Counted from the stretch's first letter, positions 17,240-27,126 are shown. The stretch is 64,000 bases of DNA from Lawsonella clevelandensis (GCF_003241315.1 NZ_QFOZ01000012.1:1-64000), one strand, 5' to 3'. Numbers and translations: made by a program. Notes: generated from the sequence alone by a model not told the origin.

Positions 17240-18253
17240 TTAGTGACTGTCGCGGCTTGTGAGTAGATCAATAATGCGTTGGGCATCATCAGCGTCACCA
17301 AAATCAATGACGATACGTCCCTTCTTACGCCCCATTGAAACTTTCACTGTTGTATCGAGTGCGTCGGAAAGCCGCGTTGCACCGGCCTGCACAGTGGCGG
17401 GAATTTCTGCCTTAGGAGCGGGTTTCTTCTGTGTTTTTTTCCCACCGTTGTTAAGTAAGGTGACGGCTTCTTCCGTCTGTCGTACGGAGAGCCCTTCCGC
17501 TATGATCCGCGCGGCTAGTTCTTCCTGGTCAGCACTTCCAGTTTTTACCCCAAGGAGGGCACGTGCGTGCCCGGCAGAGAGGACACCAGCTGCTACTCTC
17601 CGCTGTACTGGTACGGGGAGTTTAAGAAGACGGATCATATTGGTAATGACGGGTCGTGACCTGCCTAGCTTGTCTGCTAGCTGCTCATGTGTCACGTTAA
17701 ACTCGTCAAGTAACTGCTGGTAGGCAGCTGCTTCTTCAAGGGGATTGAGCTGGACGCGGTGAATATTTTCCAGGAGAGCATCACGTAGCATATCCGCGTC
17801 ATCAGTTTGACGCACAATAGCAGGGATCGTCTCTAATCCAGCTCGTTGTGAGGCACGCCAGCGGCGTTCACCCATAATAATTTCGTAGGTTTTTGGCGCT
17901 ATTTCCCTGACAACAATGGGCTGCAGTAGACCAAATTCTTTAATGGAGTGAACGAGCTCATTAAGTGCGTCCTCGTCAAAGACGGTACGCGGCTGCTTTT
18001 CATTGGGCCGTATAGAGTCAATAGGTATATCGCGATATACGGCTCCCACCGGACGATTTTTTGCTTTCTTAGCTGCGGTGGCGGCAGCGGTACGGCTCTT
18101 ATTGGAGGACTTTTTACCGTTCTTCTTCTGGGATCCCGAACCCAAAATAATATCCGCGGCTGCGTCTCCCAAATGAGGAGTACTGGGGCGATCATCGGTA
18201 GGAATAAGTGCTGCTAATCCTCGCCCTAGTCCCCCATTGCGTTTATTACCCAT
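17240..18253 (-). CDS. parB: Chromosome partitioning protein ParB
   Basis: A CTP-dependent DNA clamp that loads at parS sites and organises the origin. The N-terminus [18 protein letters not shown] is typical of chromosomal ParB. A Lys/Ala-rich linker precedes the ParB/Srx domain with GERRWRA (128-134) and ENIHR (about 162-166). Next are a helix-turn-helix ([19 protein letters not shown]) and a C-terminal dimerisation domain. Length is 337 residues. It is followed by nothing on its strand and lies about 100 bp downstream of parA. Its probable targets, the parS sites, are 19287-19302, 19392-19407 and 20664-20679. Confidence 0.97.
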   Translation of the reverse strand: MGNKRNGGLGRGLAALIPTDDRPSTPHLGDAAADIILGSGSQKKNGKKSSNKSRTAAATAAKKAKNRPVGAVYRDIPIDSIRPNEKQPRTVFDEDALNELVHSIKEFGLLQPIVVREIAPKTYEIIMGERRWRASQRAGLETIPAIVRQTDDADMLRDALLENIHRVQLNPLEEAAAYQQLLDEFNVTHEQLADKLGRSRPVITNMIRLLKLPVPVQRRVAAGVLSAGHARALLGVKTGSADQEELAARIIAEGLSVRQTEEAVTLLNNGGKKTQKKPAPKAEIPATVQAGATRLSDALDTTVKVSMGRKKGRIVIDFGDADDAQRIIDLLTSRDSH

Positions 18254-18357
18254 TATCAGTCCACACTACTTTCTTCTGTACTGCTCTCTTCTGTACTACT
18301 TTTGCGCTCTAGCTTTATGCTCTAGCTTTGCTAACTATCGCGGTTATTCTGATTATC

Positions 18358-19266
18358 CTAATTAGCTTCACTAGCTTGGCTGCCTTGGTCTTTCTTAGTG
18401 CTACGAAGAATTATTTCTCGTGCTGCTTCTAAGTATGTTTTCGCACCTGTAGAACCCGGATCGAATTGAATAACAGTTTGTCCGAAGCCAGGAGCTTCGG
18501 AGACTTTTACAGACCTAGGAATGATTGTTTCAAGAACAATATCTCCGAAGTGATTACGTACCTCGTTTGCAACCTGGTCAGCTAGTTTCGTTCGTCCGTC
18601 AAACATCGTGAGCAGAATTGTCGATAGATGCAGATTCTTATTGAGGTGCATCTGAATGAGGTTGATGTTGTTAAGAAGCTGCCCCACACCTTCCAGCGCA
18701 TAGTATTCGCACTGGATAGGTAGCAAAATTTCATCTGCGGCAACCATGGCGTTAATGGTGAGAAGTCCCAGCGATGGCGGACAGTCAATGAAGACAAAAT
18801 CTATACCGAGCTCGTCAAGGTAGGAATCATCGAGTGCATCTTTTAGCCGCTTTTCACGTGCTACCATGCTCACTAATTCAATCTCTGATCCCGCAAGATC
18901 AATTGTTGCGGGTACAACAAAGACCCCTTCCCCAGCGGTTGATTTTTGTATGCATTCTTCAAGAGTGCATTCACCTAAAAGGAGTTCGTAGCTAGATGGG
19001 GTACCAGAGCGGTGTTCAGCGCCAAGGGCGGTTGAAGCGTTCCCCTGCGGATCGAGATCAACAACAAGGACATGCATCCCGTATAGAGCCAGAGCCGCGG
19101 CAAGATTAACAGCTGTAGTGGTTTTACCAACGCCACCTTTTTGGTTAGCCACGGAAAACATTCGTCGCGAGGGCGGCTTTGGTAGTTCTTCAAGACCCGT
19201 ACGGTGAATAATTCGCGATGCTCGTTCAGCTGCTTCCGCAATTGGAGTATCGAAATAACTACTCAT
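18358..19266 (-). CDS. parA: Chromosome partitioning ATPase ParA
   Basis: A 302-residue Walker-type ATPase that segregates ParB-parS origin complexes. The deviant Walker A motif KGGVGKTT is at 43-50, after VANQ. The switch and Walker B segments are visible as VVDLDPQGNAS and FVFIDCPPSLG. The N-terminal extension of about 35 residues before the P-loop is common in Actinobacteria, where it helps polar localisation. It has no transmembrane segments. Upstream, 547 bp with two good parS sites separate it from rsmG, so expression may be influenced by ParB spreading; that is inference. Confidence 0.97.
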   Translation of the reverse strand: MSSYFDTPIAEAAERASRIIHRTGLEELPKPPSRRMFSVANQKGGVGKTTTAVNLAAALALYGMHVLVVDLDPQGNASTALGAEHRSGTPSSYELLLGECTLEECIQKSTAGEGVFVVPATIDLAGSEIELVSMVAREKRLKDALDDSYLDELGIDFVFIDCPPSLGLLTINAMVAADEILLPIQCEYYALEGVGQLLNNINLIQMHLNKNLHLSTILLTMFDGRTKLADQVANEVRNHFGDIVLETIIPRSVKVSEAPGFGQTVIQFDPGSTGAKTYLEAAREIILRSTKKDQGSQASEAN

Positions 19267-19286
19267 TTTTGCAATAATCCTCAGCT

Positions 19287-19302
19287 TGTTTCACGTGAAA
19301 CT
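19287..19302. promoter_or_regulatory. parS site 1
   Basis: TGTTTCACGTGAAACT matches the near-universal parS palindrome (TGTTNCACGTGAAACA) in 15 of 16 positions. It sits 20 bp upstream of parA. Confidence 0.9.
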
Positions 19303-19391
19303 GTTTGCTTATATTCTCTCATGCTTAGCGCAACTTAGAAACATCGGCGGCATCTCATATATCCTCGTACTACCGCTTTTCTTGTTATCGC

Positions 19392-19407
19392 TGTTTCACG
19401 TGAAACT
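19392..19407. promoter_or_regulatory. parS site 2
   Basis: TGTTTCACGTGAAACT, identical to site 1 and 105 bp away. Two identical ParB loading sites next to parA are typical of origin-proximal clusters. Confidence 0.9.
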
Positions 19408-19534
19408 TATCTGTAGCGACATACTCTAGAAAACTAGATGTCGATAAAACCATTAAAAGTGTCAGCGATACATAAGTCACTCTATAGTGTGATGGCACCA
19501 TAGCGCATCTGCTGGTGTGCATTTAATCTTGTTA

Positions 19535-19550
19535 TGTTTCACGGGAAACA
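19535..19550. promoter_or_regulatory. Degenerate parS-like site
   Basis: TGTTTCACGGGAAACA differs from the consensus by one base in the central CACGTG core. The outer arms are perfect. Whether ParB still binds is uncertain, because the core matters most. Confidence 0.5.
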
Positions 19551-19813
19551 ATTGCTCACATAACACGAAGCGTCAAAGTGATTCACTCCTACTGCCTAGT
19601 GTTAGCTCAAAAAGCACCAACGCCAACTTCTAAAAGTAGTCTTTAAAACAACAGTAAAGACGGAAGAGGACGATAGAGCTAGAGACAGTTTCTATTAATA
19701 ATAGCTACTCGCAGTAGATCATTCTCGATAGACCAGTCTCAACAGAACTATAGAGTACCGCAGAATGCTTGTCCGTAATTTACCGAGCATAGGTGCTCGC
19801 CTTATACACAGTA

Positions 19814-20443
19814 TTAAATATGGATAGCTCTAATGACGTATGTATCGTCAACTCCCCCATCGCGGTGAAGCTGCACAACTTCTTCATTTCGCCATCCCGC
19901 TATGCCAACAGCATTGGCATCGCGTTCAATCTCTTCTGCAGCACTAGAACCTTTCAACGCCACAAGATAAGAACCTTTATCGGCAAACGGGGCTGACCAC
20001 TTCGCCAGTTTAGCCAACGGTGCAACTGCACGAGACGTTATGAAATCAACCTTGCCCACTTTTTGTTGGACAGTCTTTTCTTCAGCACGTCCGCGAATAA
20101 CAGTGACATTCTCAAGGCCCAATTTTTCTACTGCCTCATTAAGGAAGGTAACACGACGCAGAAGAGGTTCAATAAGGAACACCTCTAGGTCCGGCCGAGC
20201 AATAGCAACAGGGATGCCGGGTAATCCTGCCCCGGAGCCAATATCTGCAACCGTTGAATTTTCCAGCAGAATATCGCACAACAATGCTGAGTTAAGAATA
20301 TGCCTATTCCAAATACGATCAGCTTCACGTGGACCGATAAGGCCGCGCTCAATACCGTCCGTACATAGTAGCTTCGCATATTCCTCAGCTAGAGGGGATC
20401 TGCTGCCAAACATATCTGAAACAACGGGTGATGATGATGTCAC
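19814..20443 (-). CDS. rsmG: 16S rRNA (guanine-N7) methyltransferase RsmG (GidB)
   Basis: Methylates G527 (E. coli numbering) of 16S rRNA using AdoMet; loss gives low-level streptomycin resistance. The 209-residue protein has the AdoMet-binding ADIGSGAGLPGIPVAI at about 66-81 and the family signature DFITSRAVAPL further on. The N-terminal WNRHILNSALL segment is conserved in the family. It is intact. It lies upstream of parA-parB on the same strand, but 547 bp separate it from parA, so it is probably not in the same transcript. Confidence 0.96.
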   Translation of the reverse strand: MTSSSPVVSDMFGSRSPLAEEYAKLLCTDGIERGLIGPREADRIWNRHILNSALLCDILLENSTVADIGSGAGLPGIPVAIARPDLEVFLIEPLLRRVTFLNEAVEKLGLENVTVIRGRAEEKTVQQKVGKVDFITSRAVAPLAKLAKWSAPFADKGSYLVALKGSSAAEEIERDANAVGIAGWRNEEVVQLHRDGGVDDTYVIRAIHI

Positions 20444-20587
20444 TCAAACTCCTGAAAAGAAGAATTAGCACAACGACGTGTGAGAGAAGTGCGAAAAGAA
20501 GAATCACTTTTGCGGACACTTCTCAACCTATTTCACCGTACCTGCCATAGTGTGCTGAAACAATGAAAATGTCAGTATCGGGGAAAG

Positions 20588-20735
20588 TTATCCACAGAAA
20601 AATAATAAATGTTTCATTTCCTCATATTTGTCTCTATTGAGCTAGAAAACCGGCAAATATATACGTTTCACGTGGAACAAAATACTTTAACCTGCGGAAA
20701 TAGAATTACACAGATGTTATTCACACTGTGGATAA
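20588..20735. promoter_or_regulatory. DnaA-box cluster upstream of rsmG
   Basis: Three 9-mers match TTATNCACA exactly: TTATCCACA at 20588-20596, TTATTCACA at 20717-20725 and TGTGGATAA (reverse) at 20727-20735. The last two form a close inverted pair. The cluster also encloses a parS site at 20664. It lies about 4 kb from the dnaA promoter boxes. Confidence 0.75.
20664..20679. promoter_or_regulatory. parS site 3
   Basis: On the minus strand TGTTCCACGTGAAACG, matching the parS consensus with a mismatch only at the last base and an intact CACGTG core. It lies between DnaA boxes. Confidence 0.8.
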
Positions 20736-21010
20736 CTTTTCTCTTATTCCATAGTCAGCGAGCTCCGTACCCCATCTGTATGGCACCATTAATGAACACC
20801 CCACCCACCCCGTCAATAAACTCCCCTACCCCATTGCCTCCTTGTTCCCTACCCTGTTCCCTACCCTTATCTCCGAAGAAAACACAAAAGGCAAAAGGAT
20901 AAAACAGAGGACACATGGGCTCACACCACAGAAGACACAACACAAAAGACAAACGGCACAGAACATAAAAACTGCACCGTATAATAAACTGCATAAATAA
21001 ACCGCATAAA

Positions 21011-21044
21011 TAAAAGGTGAGCCGAGCAATATACCCGGCTCACC
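21011..21044 (-). terminator. Rho-independent terminator after jag
   Basis: On the minus strand a hairpin with arms GGTGAGCCG and CGGCTCACC is followed by TTTTATTTAT. It lies about 100 bases past the jag stop and closes the rpmH-rnpA-yidD-yidC-jag transcript. Confidence 0.85.
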
Positions 21045-21142
21045 CTAAATGCTATGTAGTAGCTACCTAGCAGTATTACGTGAAGTGTTTTTATACAAGC
21101 ACTTCACAAGCACTTCACACGAAATGCTTTCATGCGAAATAT

Positions 21143-21652
21143 TTAGTTGTCGTTCTCTTCTGCGTCGTTGTCCGTGTAGTCATCGTCAGGAAGAAGAACG
21201 ACGTGGCGGTTCTTGCCTTCACCAGTGGACTCGGTAACAACCCCATCAATCTCAGCAATGGCGTCATGGACAACTTTGCGTTCGAAGGGGCTCATTGGCT
21301 CTAGCTCAACCGGTGCCCCAGTTTCTTCAACACGCCGTGCTCCTTCTTGAGCTAGCCCGCGGAGGGTATCGCGACGGTTGGCACGCCAGCGCGCAATGTC
21401 GAGCATAAGGCGGGAACGTTCGCCGGATACTTCCTGTACGGCTAGGCGAGTAAGCGTCTGAATTGCTTCAAGTACTTGCCCATCGCGGCCGACAAGCATA
21501 TCGAGGCTGTCGCCGCCGTCAATGCTAACGGAGGCGCGGTCGCCTTCTACATCAAGGTCAATATCGCCATCAAAGTCGATAATGTCGAGGAACTGCTCCA
21601 AGTAGTCGGCAGCAATCTCACCTTCATCAATGAGCTTCTGTTGCTTACTCAT
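21143..21652 (-). CDS. khpB: RNA-binding protein Jag/KhpB (KH-II and R3H domains)
   Basis: A 169-residue protein encoded directly downstream of yidC, as in most Gram-positives. A central KH-II domain (about 40-95, with MLVGRDGQVLEAIQTL as the GxxG-type loop) is followed by an R3H domain (about 100-155, with the ERKVVHDAI helix). An acidic tail, DDDYTDNDAEENDN, ends the protein. The long N-terminal Jag domain of Firmicutes is absent, as is usual in Actinobacteria. It probably binds RNA together with KhpA and affects cell-wall growth; targets are unknown. Confidence 0.93.
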   Translation of the reverse strand: MSKQQKLIDEGEIAADYLEQFLDIIDFDGDIDLDVEGDRASVSIDGGDSLDMLVGRDGQVLEAIQTLTRLAVQEVSGERSRLMLDIARWRANRRDTLRGLAQEGARRVEETGAPVELEPMSPFERKVVHDAIAEIDGVVTESTGEGKNRHVVLLPDDDYTDNDAEENDN

Positions 21653-21751
21653 GTGTTGTCCTTTTGAGTCATCCAGCGTTCCACTGAGTGTATTTAGTGT
21701 GTGCTGAGTGTATGTGTATGGGTTGGGGGTCTTTAGGGTTACGGTTTTTGG

Positions 21752-22948
21752 TTACCGCTTCTTCTTTTTCTTGCCTTTGCGGTTTTTGGCTTGCTGCCGG
21801 GCGCGTTGTGCATTCCTGCGTCGCTCCGCCGCACTTAGCGCTTTACCGCTACCGTCAGCGGCACTACTCGCGGCATTGTTAGCATCCGCGGCACCACTAG
21901 CCGCACCGTCTGCAGCACTGTTAGTAGCCTTGGCAGTACTGTTGGTGTCCTCGTCATCGGACTGCGTTACAACAACAGCTTTACCGTGCTTATCCCGCTT
22001 GGGTTTTACACCGGGGCGTGGGGCGTTTGCGGCGCGGGCAGCATCGAGCTTTTCTTTCGCCTCACGCTTTTCCTCATCCATCTTCTTAAAGAGGAAGTAT
22101 TGCTGGCAGCCTGTCCATATATTGTTGGTCAGCATGTAGGTAAGGAGGCCTACGTGCCACATAACGCCGGTGCCCAGAATCATGATGGGGAAGAACCACA
22201 GCATCATCTTGTTCATGACGTTAGCCTGTGGGTTGGCGGCGGCAGCGGAGGTCTGCCGGTTGATCGACATACGGGCGTTCATGTGCGTGGCCACAGCAGA
22301 AATAAGCAGCATGGGAATAGTGACGCACAAAATGGCGACGAAGAGACTGTGCTCATCCTGCGGGTGGTAGGTTCCTACCGGATAGAACGCTGCGTATTGT
22401 TCCTTCGGCTGGGAAATGTAGCCGGAGAGGGGGGCGCCGAAAAGGCGGGCGTCCAGGAAGGATCGTACTTCATCGGGTTTGAAGTAGTAGTTACCGGAGT
22501 TACGCGTTTGGGCGACGGTGTAGCCGAGGCCTCCGGAGGACTTCCCCATCTTGTTGAACACGCGGAGCACGTGGAACAGGCCAATGAAGACGGGGATCTG
22601 AATGAGCATGGGGAGGCAGCCCATGGCCATATTGACGCCGTTTTCTTTTTGCAGCTTGGACATTTCCAGGGACATTCGCTGCCGGTCGTTGGCGTACTTT
22701 TTTTGGATGGCCTTAATTTGTGGCTGCAGTTCGGACATCTTCTGGCTTGTTCGTACCTGCTTCACCATGGGGTAAAGGAGGATAAGGCGAACTGTTACCG
22801 TTAGGAAGATGATGGCCAGTGCCCAGGCTGCGCCGGACGCGTTGGGGTTAGTGTCGACGGGAAGGTTGCATACTCCCAGTAGCCATGCGAAGGCTTTATG
22901 CCAAACCCACAAAATCCAGGAGATTGGATAGTAGATAAAGTTCAACAC
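21752..22948 (-). CDS. yidC: Membrane protein insertase YidC
   Basis: Inserts membrane proteins alone or with SecYEG. The 398-residue protein begins with a membrane helix (YYPISWILWVWHKAFAWLLG). The conserved YidC/Oxa1 core has the cytoplasmic hairpin QPQIKAIQKKYANDRQRM and the segment NGVNMAMGCLPMLIQIPVFI. The C-terminal cytoplasmic tail is rich in Ala/Ser/Asp/Asn in degenerate repeats and ends with a very basic cluster (GKKKKKR) that could contact ribosomes. The repeat section is probably disordered. It is in line with yidD upstream and jag downstream, spaced for one transcript. Confidence 0.97.
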   Translation of the reverse strand: MLNFIYYPISWILWVWHKAFAWLLGVCNLPVDTNPNASGAAWALAIIFLTVTVRLILLYPMVKQVRTSQKMSELQPQIKAIQKKYANDRQRMSLEMSKLQKENGVNMAMGCLPMLIQIPVFIGLFHVLRVFNKMGKSSGGLGYTVAQTRNSGNYYFKPDEVRSFLDARLFGAPLSGYISQPKEQYAAFYPVGTYHPQDEHSLFVAILCVTIPMLLISAVATHMNARMSINRQTSAAAANPQANVMNKMMLWFFPIMILGTGVMWHVGLLTYMLTNNIWTGCQQYFLFKKMDEEKREAKEKLDAARAANAPRPGVKPKRDKHGKAVVVTQSDDEDTNSTAKATNSAADGAASGAADANNAASSAADGSGKALSAAERRRNAQRARQQAKNRKGKKKKKR

Positions 22949-22953
22949 TACGG

Positions 22954-23337
22954 CTAATTCTCCTCAGTTGGGGTGTGTGTTGTGGTGTGTGATGCACCGT
23001 GGCGGGGTGTGTTGTGGTGGCGGGGTGGTGGGACGGGATCGTATCCGCCGGGGTGCCAGGGCGCACATTTAAGAATTCGGATTGTTGATAGCCAAAGTCC
23101 GCGGAAAAATCCGTGAACTTGGAGTGCTTCCAGTGCGTATGCGGAGCATGTGGGCTGGAATCGGCAGGTGGGGACGGGCTTCAGTGGGCTAATAGCGGTG
23201 CGGTAAAAATACACTGCTTCAATAAGGAGAAGGCTTGCCCAATCACGAGGGTTTTTCCAGGAGCGGTGACGAAACTCGTAGTCGCTGTGGATTGCCCCAG
23301 GTCGGCTCGCAGAATTCGGTGAGTGGTCGTCACACAT
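22954..23337 (-). CDS. yidD: Membrane protein insertion efficiency factor YidD
   Basis: A small protein of 127 residues with the full YidD motif set: [23 protein letters not shown] and [13 protein letters not shown], including the conserved cysteines. It assists YidC-mediated insertion. It has an N-terminal extension of about 35 residues and a His/Pro/Thr-rich C-terminal tail. It lies 5 bases before yidC and 5 bases after rnpA, showing operon organisation. Confidence 0.95.
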   Translation of the reverse strand: MCDDHSPNSASRPGAIHSDYEFRHRSWKNPRDWASLLLIEAVYFYRTAISPLKPVPTCRFQPTCSAYALEALQVHGFFRGLWLSTIRILKCAPWHPGGYDPVPPPRHHNTPRHGASHTTTHTPTEEN

Positions 23338-23342
23338 ACGTT

Positions 23343-23780
23343 TTAGCCTTTTGCTGGTGGCTCAGGTGGTTGGGGTGCACGCAGGGCTGGTTTTGTAGCG
23401 AGACGTCGGAAGGCTTCCGTTAACCATTTTTCTAGGCAGGCGGAGGGCACAAATTGGGATCCGGGAAGAGCCCGAATAACGATGTCTACGTTGTTGGGTA
23501 TAGTCGGGAGTAATTCTCGGCAGGTATGCCGGAGCCGTCGGGACAGTTGATGTCGTGCAACTGCATTCCCGACGGCTTTACTGACGATTAATCCAACACG
23601 TGGAGGGTTTTCCGACGTAGCACTATGAGGATGGGAACCGGTGACGGATGCCGCTAGTTCCTTATCGTTGTCCTGTCGTGCGGCGTACACCACTACGTGA
23701 CCGCAGGTCACTTTCACTCCTGTGCGAACTACTCGACGAAAGTCTGAGCTCCGATGGAGACGATTCTCCTGTGAAAGCAT
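23343..23780 (-). CDS. rnpA: Ribonuclease P protein component RnpA
   Basis: The 145-residue protein subunit of RNase P, which matures tRNA 5' ends with the rnpB RNA (not in this window). The N-terminal [21 protein letters not shown] and the RNR-type signature [16 protein letters not shown] are clear. The C-terminus is proline-rich. It is placed between rpmH and yidD on the minus strand, the classical rpmH-rnpA arrangement, with 20 bases separating it from rpmH. Confidence 0.96.
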   Translation of the reverse strand: MLSQENRLHRSSDFRRVVRTGVKVTCGHVVVYAARQDNDKELAASVTGSHPHSATSENPPRVGLIVSKAVGNAVARHQLSRRLRHTCRELLPTIPNNVDIVIRALPGSQFVPSACLEKWLTEAFRRLATKPALRAPQPPEPPAKG

Positions 23781-23800
23781 GTATGCCGCGTCGCTTAAAC

Positions 23801-23944
23801 TTAAGCGGACAGGGAAGCGCGACCCTTAGCGCGACGGCTGGAAATAACGTTACGTCCAGCGCGAGTACGCATGCGGGCACGGAAGCCATGTACACGAGCG
23901 CGACGACGGTTGTTCGGTTGGAAGGTCCGCTTGCCCTTGGCCAC
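23801..23944 (-). CDS. rpmH: 50S ribosomal protein L34
   Basis: A 47-residue ribosomal protein of the large subunit. From the GTG at 23944 it reads [20 protein letters not shown] and continues [10 protein letters not shown] to ASLSA. This is the standard actinobacterial L34 with its Arg-rich composition. It is the first gene of the minus-strand operon running to jag and faces the dnaA gene across the 817-bp origin-proximal region. Confidence 0.97.
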   Translation of the reverse strand: MAKGKRTFQPNNRRRARVHGFRARMRTRAGRNVISSRRAKGRASLSA

Positions 23945-24761
23945 GGTCACCACTCCTCTAATAGTCATGCACTATTCAGTGCGGGTTTCAGCTAAAGATT
24001 CCGCCTAACGTTTCCGGCTGGTACTTCATCCACACTGTTACGGACGTAACCGTAAAACGTGGAGTACAAAAGGTGGCCGCGTACTGTCCCACTATCTATC
24101 TCATATCTATCTCACCATGTAACTCACAGTGTGATTACACAACATGCGTGGAGACACTACGCGCGTATGCGGAATGACTTTACAAGACTACTAGGTTCAC
24201 GTGGGACAAATCAAAAAGGATTAAGCCTAGCGGAATAATGGGTAAAGATCGAGAGGGGAAAGCGACAAAAAATGATTGTCCGTCGATTCTGTGCCGCTTC
24301 TGTGTCGATCCCTCAACGATCTCTCAAGCCATGGTTGAGACTTACGTTTTCTAAATGCCCAGCTTACAAGCGTGTAATTCGTTTTTTCCGCAAAATTCTG
24401 GAAAAACAGAAAACTTTGCCGAGGGGAGACCTGCAGGTTTTCTGAAATGTGTAATTAGTGGACCAAATATATTGCTTTTGCCTAGAGGAGATAGCTAAGG
24501 TTTCAATTCGTGTCCCTGCGAAAGGAACGCTACCGCGAGGCCGTCTGTAAATGGTCGTTTCGCGCATACGATCCTTGCCAGAGGACTATCTACACTGTGG
24601 ATAACGCATGTGGATAACTTTGTCGTACCCTGATAGCCTTCTGGTAATCGCAGGTTCGCCAAAGCGATATAAATTAACGTTGCCTGGTAATTCAGCTGGG
24701 TAACCCAACTGAGTAACTTAACTGGATAGCCCAATCTAGTAACTTAACCGCGATCGATAGT
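23945..24761. other. rpmH-dnaA intergenic region
   Basis: 817 bp with no gene I can support. It must contain the divergent promoters for rpmH and dnaA. Two perfect DnaA boxes lie 145-165 bp before dnaA. A weak parS-like E-box (TTCACGTGG) is at about 24196. AT content rises at 24360-24480. Near the dnaA start there are degenerate repeats of an ACTGRRTARCYYA type (about 24690-24745). Confidence 0.7.
24596..24617. promoter_or_regulatory. Two DnaA boxes upstream of dnaA
   Basis: TGTGGATAA at 24596-24604 and again at 24609-24617, both perfect and in the same orientation, 13 bp apart. Their position before dnaA fits autoregulation of dnaA and/or an upstream part of oriC. Confidence 0.85.
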
Positions 24762-26480
24762 GTGAATGTGGAGGATATGGTGACGCAAACCCCAGACCTC
24801 CACCATATTTGGGGAAAAGTTCTTGAAGAACTAGAAACTGCGTCCGCTAACCCTTACTCCCCCACCCCCAGTCTCTCCCCACAGCAACGCGCGTGGCTGA
24901 GACTTATTGAACCCATCCAGTACACCAATGGTTTCGCCCTGCTATCAGCACCTAATACTTTTGCGAAAGAAGCCATTGAACGCACTCTTCACAATCCCAT
25001 CACGGCTGCTTTGGAAGAATTACTGGGTGAAGAAGTAACACTGGCTATCAAAGTTATCGACAAAAACCCAGAAGATTCGTATGAGCATGAGGACTCGCAT
25101 TCGTTCCTTCGAAAAGCTCTTGACGCAGATCCCCTATCTGGCCCGTGGCCACGCCCACCTGTGATCTCGCGAGATCGCGATCTTCCTGAAGATTTCCCCG
25201 AGGATCTTCCCACCTATCACCCAGATTTAGACTATTCAGAAAATGCAGCTACCACTGATGGTTCTGCTGCTGCACCTGTGTCTACTACTTCCGATACACA
25301 CTCCACGGCTGCTTCCACTACTGGCACACAGTCCAATGGTGACGCACAGAGTGATGATAGGCAGAGTAGTGGCGGGCAGTATGAGGAGACGCAAAAGCCT
25401 CCGTCACCCACCGCAAGTGTTAGCCCCCAGGCTGTTCCGGCCCCAACATTGAACCCGCGCTACACTTTTGACAATTATGTTGTGGGGGATTCCAACCGTT
25501 TCGCCACCGCGGCCGCGTGGGCAATTTCAGAGCAACCCGCCCACGCCTATAACCCGCTTTTCATTTGGGGCGGTTCAGGTTTAGGGAAAACACATCTTCT
25601 TCACGCTATTGGCCATTACACGCGCCAACTATTCCCACAGTTGAAGGTGCATTACGTCTCCACCGAGGAATTCACGAACGATTTCATTAACTCGCTGCGT
25701 GATGACCGCAAGGAGAAGTTTAAAAAGCGTTACCGCGATTGCGATTTGCTCCTCGTTGACGATATTCAATTCCTTGAAGGTAAGGAAGGTATCCAGGAGG
25801 AGTTCTTCTACACATTTGAGGCGCTACACAATTCCAATAAACAGATTGTTATTAGCTCCGACCGTCCCCCCGCATCACTTTCTACACTGGAAGACCGCCT
25901 GCGGACACGCTTCGAGTGGGGTCTTATTACCGATATTCAAGCCCCCGACCTGGAGACTCGTACCGCTATTTTGCGGAAGAAAGCCCAGGTCGAGAATCTT
26001 CAAGTGCCTAGTGAGGTTCTTGAACTTATCGCCTCGCGTATCGATAGGAACATTCGTGAGCTAGAAGGCGCTCTTATTCGTGTGACGGCATTCGCCTCAC
26101 TTAATAAGCAGGATTTAACGCCCGAACTGGCTCAAATAGTTCTTCGTGACCTTGTTCCCGCAGATAAACAGGTTGAGGTTACCGCCGCAACTATTATGAC
26201 TGTTCTCGCGGAAGCCTACTCCACCAGTGTGGAGGAATTGTGTGGGCCATCTAAGACTCGCCCACTAGCAACTGCTCGGCAGATTGCCATGTACTTGTGT
26301 CGCGAGTTAACAGAAATGTCCCTCCCTAAGATAGGTGCCACGTTTGGTGGGCGTGACCATACAACAGTGATGTATGCGGAACGTAAAATCTCTAAGCAGA
26401 TTAAAGACGATAGGGATCTTTTTACCCAGGTGCAGCAGCTTACCTCGGAGATTAAAAAGCGAGCTGAGCTAGAACACTAA
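24762..26480 (+). CDS. dnaA: Chromosomal replication initiator DnaA
   Basis: A 572-residue initiator. Domain I (about 10-100, with [10 protein letters not shown]) is followed by a long Ser/Thr/Gln-rich domain II (about 115-230). The AAA+ domain III has Walker A ([15 protein letters not shown]) and Walker B ([15 protein letters not shown]). DNA-binding domain IV carries the signature [15 protein letters not shown]. The most upstream start is the GTG at 24762. A GTG at 24780 is better placed after a GGAGG box and would give a protein beginning with [10 protein letters not shown]. It faces the rpmH operon divergently, and the oriC spacer lies downstream. Confidence 0.97.
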   Translation: MNVEDMVTQTPDLHHIWGKVLEELETASANPYSPTPSLSPQQRAWLRLIEPIQYTNGFALLSAPNTFAKEAIERTLHNPITAALEELLGEEVTLAIKVIDKNPEDSYEHEDSHSFLRKALDADPLSGPWPRPPVISRDRDLPEDFPEDLPTYHPDLDYSENAATTDGSAAAPVSTTSDTHSTAASTTGTQSNGDAQSDDRQSSGGQYEETQKPPSPTASVSPQAVPAPTLNPRYTFDNYVVGDSNRFATAAAWAISEQPAHAYNPLFIWGGSGLGKTHLLHAIGHYTRQLFPQLKVHYVSTEEFTNDFINSLRDDRKEKFKKRYRDCDLLLVDDIQFLEGKEGIQEEFFYTFEALHNSNKQIVISSDRPPASLSTLEDRLRTRFEWGLITDIQAPDLETRTAILRKKAQVENLQVPSEVLELIASRIDRNIRELEGALIRVTAFASLNKQDLTPELAQIVLRDLVPADKQVEVTAATIMTVLAEAYSTSVEELCGPSKTRPLATARQIAMYLCRELTEMSLPKIGATFGGRDHTTVMYAERKISKQIKDDRDLFTQVQQLTSEIKKRAELEH

Positions 26481-27126
26481 TAACGGTATTCTCGTTACCT
26501 ACTTCATTTTATGGACTGCTCTGTCTATTATGAGCTGCTATGACGTACCAGTTAGCTTGTTACTTAGCCTGATAGTTATTCACAGGCCTGGCTATTTCGG
26601 TGGATTTTCGGCAAAAAAGGCAACAAATTTCTCTGTTACCACGATTTTTATTCTCACTAAGTAAAGTTTCTATAAATTTTTTTCGACAAAAATATGGGGT
26701 GAACTGCACAAATATTTGTCCCCAATAAGCAGGTGACACCTGTGGATAACTATCCACAAATCTGGGGGTGAAACGTGGATAAGTTGCCGATACATGTGAA
26801 TACTTCTCCGAATTATCCACAGGAGGACAAAGTTATCCACATTTCATTAACAATTTCCCCAGAACAATTCACAGCGTGAAATCATGGTTCAACTGCACAA
26901 AATCCCAATCATCCACATCTTCCACAACCCCTATTACTAAAACTACAAATTTAAAGAAAAGAAATATAGAAATAGAGCCCGTGCATAACCGTCATGAAAA
27001 ATCTGTAATTCCCACAATGCTTGGTACAAATCTCGCCATTTCTCGCTATTTCCCGGGTGAGAAACTTTGCTAAACCAGCTAACCTAAACAACAGAAAGTT
27101 GTGACTAGAAGGAGACCCATACCCTC
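26481..27126. other. dnaA-dnaN intergenic region, probable oriC
   Basis: 646 bp without a gene. It holds several DnaA boxes and an AT-rich stretch (about 26610-26700, with runs of T and A) that could serve as the unwinding element. The dnaA-dnaN spacer is the functional oriC in mycobacteria and relatives. The right part (26880-27060) is A-rich. Confidence 0.85.
26576..26841. promoter_or_regulatory. DnaA boxes of oriC
   Basis: Four exact matches to TTATNCACA or its complement: 26576-26584 (TTATTCACA), 26741-26749 (TGTGGATAA), 26813-26821 and 26833-26841 (TTATCCACA). One-mismatch boxes are at 26750-26758, 26774-26782 and 26795-26803. The last two perfect boxes are 20 bp apart in the same orientation. 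Confidence 0.88.

Larger units (their letters stand above)
19267..19813. other. Gene-free region between parA and rsmG, containing parS sites
   Basis: 547 bp without a supportable gene. It contains two perfect-core parS sites, one degenerate parS-like site at 19535-19550 and AT-rich sequence around them that should include the parA promoter. Confidence 0.7.
20444..21010. other. Gene-free region between rsmG and jag with DnaA boxes and a parS site
   Basis: Close to 570 bp with no convincing gene. It holds three perfect DnaA boxes, one parS site, an AT-rich segment and a purine/A-rich strand (about 20875-21000) with short imperfect repeats. It separates the terminated yidD-yidC-jag transcript from rsmG and should contain the rsmG promoter. 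Confidence 0.65.

Noticed and set aside
16981..17262. Plus-strand frame of 93 codons before parB
   Set aside because: Low-complexity His/Ser repeats, overlaps the parB 3' end, no ribosome-binding site or family resemblance.
20826..21029. Cys-rich hydrophobic minus-strand frame in the rsmG-jag gap
   Set aside because: Its composition follows from the purine-rich repeat strand, it has no ribosome-binding site and it overlaps the jag terminator.
24190..24206. Possible parS between rpmH and dnaA
   Set aside because: The CACGTG core is present, but three outer positions differ from the consensus, so binding is doubtful.
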